In this document: piece by piece, positions 49,738 through 57,916 of the stretch
Layout: each line of letters begins with the position of its first letter
How positions within the stretch are numbered: the stretch's first letter is position 1
Assembly (NCBI GenBank): GCA_910575505.1
Contig: CAJTFK010000015.1
Span: forward strand, 32,403 to 96,402
Source of the DNA: Oscillospiraceae bacterium
GTDB taxonomy: Bacteria; Bacillota; Clostridia; Oscillospirales; Oscillospiraceae
Reading direction: 5' to 3'
DNA length: 64,000 nucleotides
Translations under genes and position numbers: made by a program
Notes under the pieces: model-generated
What the model was told of the DNA's origin: nothing
Database searches by the model: none
The model's input: only the letters and a program-made list of their open reading frames with translations

Positions 49738-50557
49738 TTAGCGGCAAGCAGGGGTACCCCCAAACCCGCGCCGTCAGAAGCTCTGCCGCTACATTTCCGC
49801 CCTGAGGCGAAAATTCTGCTTCGCTCCCCTCCGGCTTTCGCCACGCGGCCTGCTCCGCCGGGCTTATGCGGGGCCCCTTTTCTTCTGGTCACCGTGACCA
49901 GAAGTTTCCCTGTCTGCGGCCCCATTGCCGGCGTTCCCGGGCCTTGTGCGCTTACGGCGCCATTACCGCCGAAAGCCTCTCCGGCAGTTCGGAGAGCGGT
50001 CCCCATAAGTCCCCATGTCATTAAGTTAAGCGCAAATTCCAAAAATTTGCCCATAAAAAGTTCGTATTTTCCAACAATTCGGCCCTATACCAGAATTCTA
50101 TGGCAGTCCATAATTTGGAAGATTTCCTCAGCTTAATGACATTACCATAAGTCCGCATAATCTGTTTGCGGGGCCTTGATTTCGTTCGGATAAGGGTGCC
50201 TGGACCGCAATCTGATTGAGACTATATATCAGCCGCGGAAAGGCCGCGGTTTGAGCGGAAGCGGTTCGAGCCTATCCCCCTTTCCCTATTCAGGGAAAGG
50301 ACGCGGTTCTGGAGGATATATTCCCCGTCGCGACTTGACAGGCTGCCCCGGTTATGGATGGCGCGGCAATGGGGAATACGTCAAGCAGAACCTTTGTGAA
50401 CGAAACGGAGAAAATGGGGGCACTTCTGGTCACGGCGTCCAGAGGTCATACAAAAATACCGCTCCGATTTTTAACGGAAGCGGTGTTTTGCGTTGAGGCT
50501 GACAGTCCATTTAATTGTTGTGGTTTTGTATGCTCTTGTTAAGGGAAAATAGTATCT
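49738..50557. other. Gene-free stretch with element debris
   Basis: No supported gene. It holds the small element at 50003-50154 and a terminator-like stem near 50459-50497 (ACCGCT/AGCGGT followed by GTTTTG). Parts of the sequence look like decayed coding DNA, but no family could be read. Confidence 0.55.
50003..50154. mobile_element. Small element with 10-bp flanking direct repeats
   Basis: CCATAAGTCC occurs at 50003-50012 and 50145-50154. Just inside lie TGTCATTAAG (50016-50025) and its complement CTTAATGACA (50132-50141). The 132-bp interior is AT-rich and non-coding. This is the structure of a non-autonomous transposon with a target-site duplication. Unrelated to the 163-bp MITE. Confidence 0.6.
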
Positions 50558-50706
50558 TTAACTATAGTTCATCCCCGAGAGCTTGGGAAAGGTCCTGGTT
50601 GCGGAGACGGTCCCGGTCCTGGTGGCATAGCCGTCTGTGGTCACCTTGACCGTGGTGTGGTCCAGGTGCAGTTTTCCGGTATTGCCGTCCTCAGAGAGCT
50701 TTTGTC
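50558..50706 (-). pseudogene. Fragment of a conjugative-element-type protein
   Basis: A minus-strand frame reads LHLDHTTVKVTTDGYATRTG then TVSATRTFPKLSGMNYS and stops. The pattern recalls repeat-containing surface or transfer proteins seen in conjugative elements of gut Clostridia, but it is short and lacks a start. A remnant. Confidence 0.35.
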
Positions 50707-50755
50707 ACGGGTAATTTTGATTCTCTCAGGACACTTTTTGACGAATCACATATAA

Positions 50756-50796
50756 AACCTCCCTATAAACAGCCTGGAGCAGCTCATAGGGAGGTT
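50756..50796 (-). terminator. Terminator of the aldo/keto reductase gene
   Basis: AACCTCCCTAT (50756-50766) and ATAGGGAGGTT (50786-50796) form an 11-bp stem followed by TTATATG on the minus strand, 5 bp after the stop codon. Confidence 0.6.
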
Positions 50797-50800
50797 CGTT

Positions 50801-51628
50801 TTAATACCAATCATGCTTTTCGTTCCGGTCAAGGGCGTTGATCTGTGCCATTTCTTCATCGGTCAGCGCGAAACCGTAAAGCTCGCTGTTTTCCCTGATA
50901 TGGTCGGGATTGCCGGAGCCAGGGATGACCACCACACCCTTTTGGAGATTCCAGCGGAGAATCACCTGGGCGGAGGATACCCCGTGAGCCTTGGCGATGC
51001 CGGAAATCACCTCGTTTCCCAGCAGCTCCGCCGTATGGCCCCGGCCGCCCAGGGGATACCAGCCCTGGACCACAATGCCCAGGCTTTGAATATAGGGAAT
51101 CACATCGTTCTCCTGATAGTAGGGGTGGATTTCATTCTGCACCAGCGCAGGCATGACGGACACCTGGGGCAGAAATTCCTCCAGCTCCTTCACATACCAG
51201 TTGGACAGGCCGATGGAGCGGATTTTTCCCGCTTCCACAAATTTCCCCATCGCATGGTACGCCTTCACATCGTTCCGGTCGGGATGGTGGAGGAGCATCA
51301 TATCCACATAGCCAATGTCCAGCCGGTCCAGACACGCCTGGATAGACCGATCCGGGTCCGCCATTTCGCTTCCAGGATAGATCTTTGTAATGACGAAAAT
51401 ATCTTCCCGCTTCAGGCCCAGCTCCGTCATAGCCTCCCGGACGGCTTGACCCACTTCCGCCTCGTTGCCATAGGCGGAAGCGGTGTCAATCAGCCGCACC
51501 CCGCTTTGCAGCGCGGACTTTACCGAATTGATGCAGGTCTCTCCGCGGAGACTGTAGGTCCCCAGACCGTTGAGGGGCATTTCATAGCCGCTGTTGAGGG
51601 TAACGCTTCCGGCTTCAAAATTGAACAT
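50801..51628 (-). CDS. Aldo/keto reductase
   Basis: The 275-aa NADPH-dependent reductase has the (beta/alpha)8 motifs with catalytic Asp and Tyr in LIDTASAYGNE near residue 46, VDMMLLHHPDR near residue 103 and the cofactor-binding VVIPGSGNPDHIREN near residue 233. The frame continues upstream without a stop into cyclophilin-like sequence up to the MITE at 51878, so the ancestral product may have been a fusion; a GGAG five bases before this ATG also allows independent translation. Confidence 0.9.
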   Translation of the reverse strand: MFNFEAGSVTLNSGYEMPLNGLGTYSLRGETCINSVKSALQSGVRLIDTASAYGNEAEVGQAVREAMTELGLKREDIFVITKIYPGSEMADPDRSIQACLDRLDIGYVDMMLLHHPDRNDVKAYHAMGKFVEAGKIRSIGLSNWYVKELEEFLPQVSVMPALVQNEIHPYYQENDVIPYIQSLGIVVQGWYPLGGRGHTAELLGNEVISGIAKAHGVSSAQVILRWNLQKGVVVIPGSGNPDHIRENSELYGFALTDEEMAQINALDRNEKHDWY

Positions 51629-51877
51629 CCTTGCTCCGATGTCCCCTGGCCGTTCCAGCGAAAAAGTAACAGAGACATTGCCGCCGCCAGCCTTCAGTAC
51701 CTCCCGAAGCTCAGATTCCGCAGCGCCCTCAATATGCCCCAGGCGAGTGAAATTCCAGGTATTTTCATCGTAATAAATCGTGACGCTGCTGCCCTGATAG
51801 AGGATGATATCCCCTGGCTTGGCGGTAATCTGCCGGTTGGTTTGGGTGAGAGCCGTGCCGATACTGCCTACCTTCTC
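51629..51877 (-). pseudogene. C-terminal half of a cyclophilin-like domain, cut off by the MITE
   Basis: Minus-strand translation in the frame of the aldo/keto reductase gives EKVGSIGTALTQTNRQITAK, then PGDIILYQGSSVTIYYDENT and WNFTRLGHIE, the second half of the cyclophilin_like domain whose first half ends the protein encoded at 52024-53247. There is no start codon in it. The MITE sits exactly between the halves. Confidence 0.85.
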
Positions 51878-52040
51878 AGAAGCTGTACCAATAGGCGAAG
51901 TGCGCGTATAGGCGAGAAAATTTTTGGGCTGGCAAGGAAGAGGCGCGCAGGAATCCTGACGGATTTCAAGCGTTTCTGACGCAGTCCAGCCGGAAAATTT
52001 TCCGTCCAGACGCGTGCTGCCACCTATTGGTACAGCTTCT
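51878..52040. mobile_element. MITE copy 2 (163 bp), gene-disrupting
   Basis: It is identical by eye to copy 1, with 18-bp perfect terminal inverted repeats. The host sequence on both sides rejoins as one coding frame (GGTTT-GAGAAG-GTAGGC) when the element is removed. The duplication is 1 bp (C) or, counting bases shared with the element end, up to CTTCTC. It supplies the stop codon of the upstream gene. Confidence 0.9.
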
Positions 52041-53247
52041 CAAACCCGCCGTAATCGCTCATATCCACGGTCAGCGGTCCCTTAGCCAGCAGCTCCCTCC
52101 ACGCTGTGACCGAGGGATTGTCCTCCAGGGCCGCAGTCCAGACCGTATTGCCGATTTGAAGGTACATCTTGTTTTCCTCCTCCGCAGCTTTGGGTAGACC
52201 CAATCCATTGACCCAGTCCTCCACCTGGGAGGTTCCGGAGAACCGCCGGCCCTCCAGCCAAACGGCGTCCGGCTGATAGCCCCGAAGGGTGGCGTCTTCA
52301 TGGGGACTGCTCCCGGAGGTGCAGAACGTGGCGACAGTCTTGCCGCTGAGGTCGTAGGTCTCCAGGAAGGTGTGGACGATCTTGGGGGCGCGGCCCCACC
52401 AGATGGGATAGCCGATCAGCACCGCATCATACTGCTCCATATTTTCCACTGTGCTGGCAATGGCCGGCCGGGCATCCGGATTGTCCTGCTCGGCGTTGGC
52501 CCGGCAGTCGGTGCTGTAGTTCAGGTCAGCGGCGGTGTAGGGCTGGGCGGGTACAATCTCAAAGAGGTCTCCGCCTGTCACCTCTGCCGCCTTTTCCGCT
52601 GCCGGGCGAGTGTTTCCAGTCGCGGAGAAATAGGCCACCAGCACCTTCCCTGTATCTCGCCGGGAAAGCCGGGCATAGTTCATCACCGCCGCCGCAGCCT
52701 GGGCCCGCGTAGCGGGCTTGGAGCTGCCGTCAAAACCGGGAATGCCGCCGGTGACAGACTGGTTGGTATACCGTTGGAAAATCAGGTTCAGCTGCTTTTG
52801 AGTAATGGGGTCATTGGGGCCAAAGCGGCCGTCGCCGTAGCCGTTCACCAGCTTTTTGCCGGCTGCCCAGCGGACAGCCTCGCTGCACCACTGGCCCTCA
52901 GGAACGTCGGAAAACTGCATGAGGTAATTCACCGCCGGCTTTTCCGCCTGCCGCCACAGGATGGTAACCAGCATGGCCCGGGTCAGGGGGGTATCCGGGG
53001 CAAAGGAGGTGTCCGAAGTGCCGGCCATCAGGCCCTTTCTCTGGCAGTATTGAACGGCCCCGGCATACCAGGCGTCAGAGGGCACATCTGTGAAAGCTGC
53101 CACAGGCTGAGCCGCAGATGTGAGCACTGCGCTGTCCAGGTTTGTTCCGCCATTGTCAGCGGGGATCTCCGCTGCCGGGCAGGAGGTTATGGTCAAAAGG
53201 CAGATCATGCAAACTGCCATCGCAAAGGAAAGAAAGCGTTTTTTCAT
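52024..53247 (-). CDS. Secreted SLH-flavodoxin protein truncated by MITE
   Basis: The 407-aa product has a signal peptide (MKKRFLSFAMAVCMICLLTI), two SLH repeats (about 52-105 and 110-165) plus a partial third, a flavodoxin domain (about 200-335; VLVAYFSATGNTRPAAEKAAE near residue 203) and the first half of a cyclophilin_like domain (NKMYLQIGNTVWTAALEDN near residue 358). The last five residues (EKLYQ) and stop come from the MITE. SLH repeats should attach it to the cell wall, an unusual place for a flavodoxin. Confidence 0.85.
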   Translation of the reverse strand: MKKRFLSFAMAVCMICLLTITSCPAAEIPADNGGTNLDSAVLTSAAQPVAAFTDVPSDAWYAGAVQYCQRKGLMAGTSDTSFAPDTPLTRAMLVTILWRQAEKPAVNYLMQFSDVPEGQWCSEAVRWAAGKKLVNGYGDGRFGPNDPITQKQLNLIFQRYTNQSVTGGIPGFDGSSKPATRAQAAAAVMNYARLSRRDTGKVLVAYFSATGNTRPAAEKAAEVTGGDLFEIVPAQPYTAADLNYSTDCRANAEQDNPDARPAIASTVENMEQYDAVLIGYPIWWGRAPKIVHTFLETYDLSGKTVATFCTSGSSPHEDATLRGYQPDAVWLEGRRFSGTSQVEDWVNGLGLPKAAEEENKMYLQIGNTVWTAALEDNPSVTAWRELLAKGPLTVDMSDYGGFEKLYQ

Positions 53248-53263
53248 GTTTGCTCCTCTCCCG

Positions 53264-53794
53264 TTACTTCAAGGATGCTCCAAAGCCGAACAGCTCGGCC
53301 AGCTTTTGAGAAGAACCGTTCTCTCCCCCGTGGGCCGTGAATACACCCATATCTTCCAGTCCCAGGTAATCCAAAAAATCACCCTGATAGGAGAACATCG
53401 CTTCGTCGTACATATCGGGGGCGCCGGAGCTCAAAATCATAGCTGCCTTTTTCAGCTTCGGGGGCCTGGAGGGATATGCCGCCGAATAAAAACGGTCCAG
53501 GACACACTTCAACTGGCCGGTGATGCCGTGGTAGTAGATTGGGGAAGCAATCACCAGCATTTCCGACTCGCTTAACAGCGCATAGATCTGCTGCATACCG
53601 TCCTTCTGGACGCACTCCCCACGCCCTTTGGTGTGGCAGTATTCGCAGGCAAGACAGCCGTTGATTTTCATCCGGCACACATCTATGACATCTACCTGAT
53701 GCCCCACCGACGCAGCCCCCTTCCGGAACGCTTTAATCATCCCGTTCGTGTTCCCATTCGGTCGGGGACTGCCGTTTAATACAAGAATCTTCAT
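53264..53794 (-). CDS. Flavodoxin-fold NAD(P)H-dependent FMN reductase
   Basis: The 176-aa protein shows LNGSPRPNGNTNGMIKAF near residue 6, a CLACEYCHTKGRGEC cysteine cluster near residue 47 and ASPIYYHGITGQLKCVLDRF near residue 85. It is of the same family as the two at 48.1-49.3 kb. AGGAGGAC precedes the ATG. It sits between the cupin gene and the SLH-flavodoxin gene on one strand. Confidence 0.88.
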   Translation of the reverse strand: MKILVLNGSPRPNGNTNGMIKAFRKGAASVGHQVDVIDVCRMKINGCLACEYCHTKGRGECVQKDGMQQIYALLSESEMLVIASPIYYHGITGQLKCVLDRFYSAAYPSRPPKLKKAAMILSSGAPDMYDEAMFSYQGDFLDYLGLEDMGVFTAHGGENGSSQKLAELFGFGASLK

Positions 53795-53827
53795 GCTGTC
53801 CTCCTGATGAAATGTCCGCGCCTCCAC

Positions 53828-54568
53828 TCAGCGCAGCTTATCATAGTCGGCGTCTGTCACCGGCTCCAGCCACTGGCTGGAGGTATCCTCGCCCGGACAC
53901 TCCACCGCCAGATGGCTGAACCAGCAGCCGACTTTGGCCCCATGCCAGTGCTTCACTCCGGCGGGGATAGCCACAACATCGCCGGGCTTCAGGCTCCGCG
54001 CCGGTTTCCCGTCCTCCTGATACCAGCCCTCGCCGTCCACACAGACCAGGATTTGTCCGCCGCCGCTTTTGGCGCGGTGGATGTGCCAGTTGTTGCGGCA
54101 TCCCGGCTCAAAGGTAACGTTGGCGATGAACACCGTCTCTTTTGGGCCGGTCAGGGACTTGATGTAGCTGACGCCGGTAAAATACTGCGCAAAGGCTGTA
54201 TTCGGCTCCCCCTGCCCAAAGAAGCCGCCGTGCTGTTCCTGTTCGCCGTCCCCGGCGTAGACCTCCTTTGCCATGCGGAACGCGGCCCAGGCGTTGGGCC
54301 ACCCAGCATAAAAGGCTAAGTGGGTCAGGATTTCCGCCATCTCGGTACGGGTTACACCGTTTTTCCGGGCGGTGGAGAGATGGTAAGTCAGGGAGCTGTC
54401 CACGATCCCCTTGCTGATGAGAGCGGTGATGGTGACAATAGAACGGGTTTTCAGTGACAGTGCATCCTCTCTCGACCAGACCTCGCCAAACAGCACGTCA
54501 TCGTTCAGCTCCGCGAACTTGGGCGCAAAATCATTCAGGGCATCCCTGCCCGCAGTCTGTTTTACCAT
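53828..54568 (-). CDS. Carboxymuconolactone decarboxylase-cupin fusion
   Basis: The 246-aa protein has an N-terminal CMD/AhpD-like domain (about 20-105; LKTRSIVTITALISKGIVDS, EILTHLAFYAGWPNAW) and a C-terminal cupin (about 145-225; WHIHRAKSGGGQILVC with metal-binding histidines, GVKHWHGA). The CMD part lacks the CxxC of peroxidase AhpD. AAGGAGGT precedes the ATG. Likely acts on a small organic compound together with the neighbouring hydrolase and reductases. Confidence 0.9.
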   Translation of the reverse strand: MVKQTAGRDALNDFAPKFAELNDDVLFGEVWSREDALSLKTRSIVTITALISKGIVDSSLTYHLSTARKNGVTRTEMAEILTHLAFYAGWPNAWAAFRMAKEVYAGDGEQEQHGGFFGQGEPNTAFAQYFTGVSYIKSLTGPKETVFIANVTFEPGCRNNWHIHRAKSGGGQILVCVDGEGWYQEDGKPARSLKPGDVVAIPAGVKHWHGAKVGCWFSHLAVECPGEDTSSQWLEPVTDADYDKLR

Positions 54569-54582
54569 GCTGGGACCTCCTT

Positions 54583-55557
54583 TTATTTCAGATTCTTCCG
54601 GAAAAAGTCAACCAGCTTGTCGAAGGGGATGATGTCTGTCCGGTCGTAGAGATCGGTGTGGACGGCACCGGGGATGAGCAGCAGTTCCTTGTTGTCCCCC
54701 TTCAGCCTGGCAAAAGCGTCCTTGCTGAAATAGCAGGAGTGGGCTTTGTCCCCGTGCATGACCAGGACGGCGCTGCGAATCTCGTGGGCATAGGCCAGGA
54801 TGGGCTGATTCATAAAGGACATACAGCCGATGACGTTCCAGCCGCCGTTGGAGTTGAGGGACCGGGGATGATAGCCACGCGGGGTCTTATAGTAATCATG
54901 GTAGTCCTTGAAGTAGAAAGGCGCGTCCTCCAGCATGGGGTCAGCCACGCCGCCGCCCAGGGCATACCCGCCGCTCTTGCAGTCAACCAGCCTTTGAGCG
55001 TTCAGAGCCTTGCGCTTGGCATAACGGGCTTCCTCGCTGTCCTCGGCATCAAAGTAGCCGTTGGCGTTCACCCGGCTCATGTCGTACATGGTGGACGCCA
55101 CGGCTGCCTTGATCCGGGTATCCAGAGCGGCCACGTTCAGCGCCAATCCGCCCCAGCCGCAGATGCCGATGATGCCGATCTTCTCAGGGTCCACATCGCG
55201 GCGCAGGGAGAGATAGTCCACCGCCGCCTGGAAGTCCTCGGTGTTGATGTCCGGAGAGGCCATATACCGGGGAGTGCCGCCGCTCTCGCCGGTGAAGGAG
55301 GGGTCGAAAGCGATGGTGAGGAAGCCCCGCTCCGCCATAGTCTGGGCGTAGAGACCGGAGGATTGCTCCTTCACCGCGCCGAAGGGGCCGCATACGGCGA
55401 TGGCGGGCAGCTTGCCGGACGCACCCTTGGGGACGTAGAGGTCAGCAGCCAGCGTAATGCCGTAGCGGTTGTGGAACGTCACCTTGCTGTGATCCACCTT
55501 GTCGCTCTTGGGGAAGGTCTTATCCCACTCCCGGGTCAAAGCCAGCTTTTCTTCCAT
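54583..55557 (-). CDS. Alpha/beta hydrolase, dienelactone-hydrolase-like
   Basis: The 324-aa protein has VCGPFGAVKEQSSGLYAQTM near residue 54, a nucleophile-elbow-like GICGWGGLALN near residue 133 where cysteine stands in the usual serine position, and a late acid/histidine region (VMHGDKAHS, PGAVHTDLYD). This composition is seen in DLH-related hydrolases. AGGAGGA precedes the ATG. It is 14 bp from the cupin gene and probably the same operon. Confidence 0.85.
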   Translation of the reverse strand: MEEKLALTREWDKTFPKSDKVDHSKVTFHNRYGITLAADLYVPKGASGKLPAIAVCGPFGAVKEQSSGLYAQTMAERGFLTIAFDPSFTGESGGTPRYMASPDINTEDFQAAVDYLSLRRDVDPEKIGIIGICGWGGLALNVAALDTRIKAAVASTMYDMSRVNANGYFDAEDSEEARYAKRKALNAQRLVDCKSGGYALGGGVADPMLEDAPFYFKDYHDYYKTPRGYHPRSLNSNGGWNVIGCMSFMNQPILAYAHEIRSAVLVMHGDKAHSCYFSKDAFARLKGDNKELLLIPGAVHTDLYDRTDIIPFDKLVDFFRKNLK

Positions 55558-55580
55558 GATGAATTCCTCCTGAATGTTGT

Positions 55581-55814
55581 TTATTTGTGTTGCTTTTCCA
55601 ATATATAGAGCAGATAGTCCAGGCAGTCGATTTGCTTTTCGCTCTGGTGAAGCGTGTCCAGCAGTGCCCGCCTGTGGCGGGAGAGGACCCGCATCAACTC
55701 TGACTGATCCTGTTCTCGGATTAGCGCCATGCACTGCCGGACAGTTTCCGGGCTGCACCCCGCATCAGCTAAATTCTGAAGCAGGATGCTGTCAGTGTCC
55801 GCCGCATTGGGCAT
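55581..55814 (-). CDS. Small helical protein
   Basis: The 77-aa protein (MPNAADTDSILLQNLADAGC start) is helical with paired residues typical of a short coiled coil (MALIREQDQSELMRVLSRHRRALLD). GGGAGGTGG precedes the ATG; the longer frame upstream overlaps the operator region. First gene of the operon divergent from lysR. It resembles small proteins that accompany MerR/LysR-type redox clusters, but I cannot name the family. Confidence 0.65.
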   Translation of the reverse strand: MPNAADTDSILLQNLADAGCSPETVRQCMALIREQDQSELMRVLSRHRRALLDTLHQSEKQIDCLDYLLYILEKQHK

Positions 55815-55880
55815 ATCGCCACCTCCCTGTGGTCCCATCATAGGACGCGGGAGGCAAAATAGCAAATACTTGATTTCTAT

Positions 55881-55911
55881 ATCATGTTATTCTTGTAGGG
55901 AATAACATGAT
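55881..55911. promoter_or_regulatory. LysR-type operator
   Basis: ATCATGTTATTC and GAATAACATGAT form a perfect 12-bp inverted repeat with a 7-bp centre, between lysR and the divergent operon. The ATC-N-GAT ends fit the T-N11-A style of LysR sites. Confidence 0.7.
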
Positions 55912-55940
55912 GTGCTATTCTGTAAGCGGAGGTGTCGATC

Positions 55941-56837
55941 ATGGAAATTCGGGTCCTGCGCTATTTTCTGGAGGTAGCCCGGGAGGGCAGTGTCACCCAC
56001 GCAGCGGAGCGGCTCCATATCTCTCAACCCACCCTGTCCAAGCAGCTCAAGGATTTGGAAACGGAGCTGGGCAAAAAGCTCTTTGTCCGCAGCAGTTTCA
56101 GTGTCCGGCTGACAGACGAGGGGATGCTGCTGCGCCGCCGGGCGGAAGACATCCTGGACATGGTGGACAAAACGGCAGAGGAGTTCAAGGCTCTGGGTGA
56201 GGTTTCCGGCGGGGATATCCACATCGGCTGCGCGGAATCGGACGGCATCAAATACCTGGCCCAGCGGATCAAGGCGGTGCAGGCCCAGTACCCCCGTATC
56301 CGTGTGCATCTATACAGCGGTGACCGAAGCGATCTGGCGGAGCGTCTGGAGCAGGGCCTGCTGGACTTTGCCGTGCTGGTGGAATCCAATGATCTGTCCA
56401 AATATAATTACCTTCCCCTGCCCGGCGCGGACACATGGGGCGTCATCCTGCGCCGTGACCACCCCCTGGCGGAACGGAGGGCAGTCACGCCGGAAGACCT
56501 GCTGGACGTGCCCCTGATCTGTCCCCGGCAGGGGCTGCAAAAAGAGCTTTCAGACTGGTTTCAGGAGAAGGTGGACCGGCTGAACATCGTGGCCACCTGC
56601 AACCTGGCCTACAACGGCGGAGTTCTGGCCCGGGAGGGCCTGGGCTGCCTGCTCTCTTTTGACAAGCTGGCGGACACCAGCCCGGACAGTCCCCTGTGCT
56701 TCCGGCCCCTGATGCCAGCCCTTCATTCTAAACTGTTTTTTGCCTGGAAAAAATATGCGGTGTTTTCCCCGGCTGCAGAGGTGCTGCTGAATGAAATGAA
56801 GGAGTCCTACTCTGCTCTGGAGCAATTCTCAAAATAA
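55941..56837 (+). CDS. LysR-family transcriptional regulator
   Basis: The 298-aa protein has the N-terminal HTH (MEIRVLRYFLEVAREGSVTH, then AAERLHISQPTLSKQLKDLE) and a periplasmic-binding-like effector domain (about 90-290). GGAGGTG precedes the ATG. It is divergent from the small protein-hydrolase-cupin-FMN reductase operon and probably activates it. Its last residues EQFSK and stop lie inside the terminal repeat of the IS630 element that abuts it, so the native C-terminus may have been replaced. Confidence 0.92.
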   Translation: MEIRVLRYFLEVAREGSVTHAAERLHISQPTLSKQLKDLETELGKKLFVRSSFSVRLTDEGMLLRRRAEDILDMVDKTAEEFKALGEVSGGDIHIGCAESDGIKYLAQRIKAVQAQYPRIRVHLYSGDRSDLAERLEQGLLDFAVLVESNDLSKYNYLPLPGADTWGVILRRDHPLAERRAVTPEDLLDVPLICPRQGLQKELSDWFQEKVDRLNIVATCNLAYNGGVLAREGLGCLLSFDKLADTSPDSPLCFRPLMPALHSKLFFAWKKYAVFSPAAEVLLNEMKESYSALEQFSK

Positions 56838-57517
56838 ACAACAACCAGCGTGTCGAAACCATCCAAGACAATCATGCGCGGAGACACAGCGAAGGCAGAT
56901 TGAATAGCAGCATCAATCGCATCGGGAGAACGGCCCCGAAGCTTTCTCAAAGCGGCTTTTACCTTGGACCAAAGTTTTTCAACAGGGTTCAGGTCCGGGC
57001 TGTACGCAGGCAGATAAAGGCCCTCTGCTCCGGCGTCGCGGAGCAGCCCGTCTGCCGTCTGGACGTGGTGAGTCCTGAGATTGTCCATGACCACAATATC
57101 GCCTGGCCGGAGGGTGGGAATCAAAACCTCTTTCAATTGGTTCAGGAATTTGCCTGCTGTTGTTCCGCCCTGAAAAGCCGTAAACACCATTGTTCCATCC
57201 AGACGAATCGAGGACAAAACGGTCGTGGATTCTGGTGTATTCAGCGGCGCGTGATCTGCCACCCGCCAGCCCCCTTTTCTCCGGCCATACCGTCCGGACA
57301 TATTGATATTGACTCCGTTTTCATCTTTGAAAACCAGACGGGAAGCCTGTGTTGTCTTCGAAAACCCACTCCATTCGTTTTCCGCTTTTTGTTCCGCCAG
57401 CCGGTATACCGTTGGCACAGATCCCCCATAGGCCAGCGCAACGGCTTTCGCATCATGCGTTTTCTCATATGCTTTAACCAGCAAATTCCTCGCTTCGTTA
57501 TGCAGCATCTTCTTCAC
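56807..57517 (-). pseudogene. IS630-family transposase with internal deletion
   Basis: The 236-aa frame has an N-terminal HTH (LLVKAYEKTHDAKAVALAYG) followed almost at once by the DDE_3 core: LVFKDENGVNINMSGRYGR, VVMDNLRTHHVQTADGLLRD, LYLPAYSPDLNPVEKLWSKV. All three acidic residues remain, but roughly 85 residues between HTH and core (second HTH and linker) are missing compared with normal IS630 transposases of about 340 aa. It runs 13 bp past the element end. Probably inactive. Confidence 0.8.
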
Positions 57518-57571
57518 CCCACCGTCATCTTACCATGTCTCTTCTCTTATTGCTGTTTCAGAGAACTGCTC
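56820..57571 (-). mobile_element. IS630-family element, 752 bp, defective
   Basis: GAGCAATTCTC (56820-56830) and GAGAACTGCTC (57561-57571) look like the imperfect terminal inverted repeats. The single transposase frame inside is internally deleted. IS630 elements normally are about 1.1 kb. Confidence 0.65.
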
Positions 57572-57849
57572 TGAATAGTTCTCCACTGCCCCCAGCTTCA
57601 GCGGAGACGGGCAATACACTTCTTCGGATGCAGACCCGCCGCCCCCTCTGTCTGATACTTTCGCAGCCCCGCCCGAAAGATACGCCATCGTATGCCCCAT
57701 TCCTCCCGTATCTGTGTGCTGCCCTTTCGTACTTTCAGATAATTTTCCACTGCCTGATTTCTCCTCCGGCGCTATTTTAAGCTCATGTTAATTGCTCCCC
57801 TATTTTGACAGTCCTGTTTTTCCGCTGTCTGCTTTAGAGGGTGCATATT
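57572..57849. other. Intergenic, no gene seen
   Basis: About 280 bp between the IS630 element and the csp terminator. Pyrimidine-rich, no frame with a ribosome-binding site, no clear structure. Confidence 0.5.
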
Positions 57850-57885
57850 AAAAAGCGGGACGCCGGCTTCTCTCCGGCGTCCCGC
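57850..57885 (-). terminator. Terminator of the csp operon
   Basis: GCGGGACGCCGG (57855-57866) and CCGGCGTCCCGC (57874-57885) form a perfect 12-bp stem followed by five Ts on the minus strand, 31 bp after the stop. Confidence 0.9.
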
Positions 57886-57916
57886 TCCTGTATTCATCTG
57901 TCTGTGCTCCGGGGGG

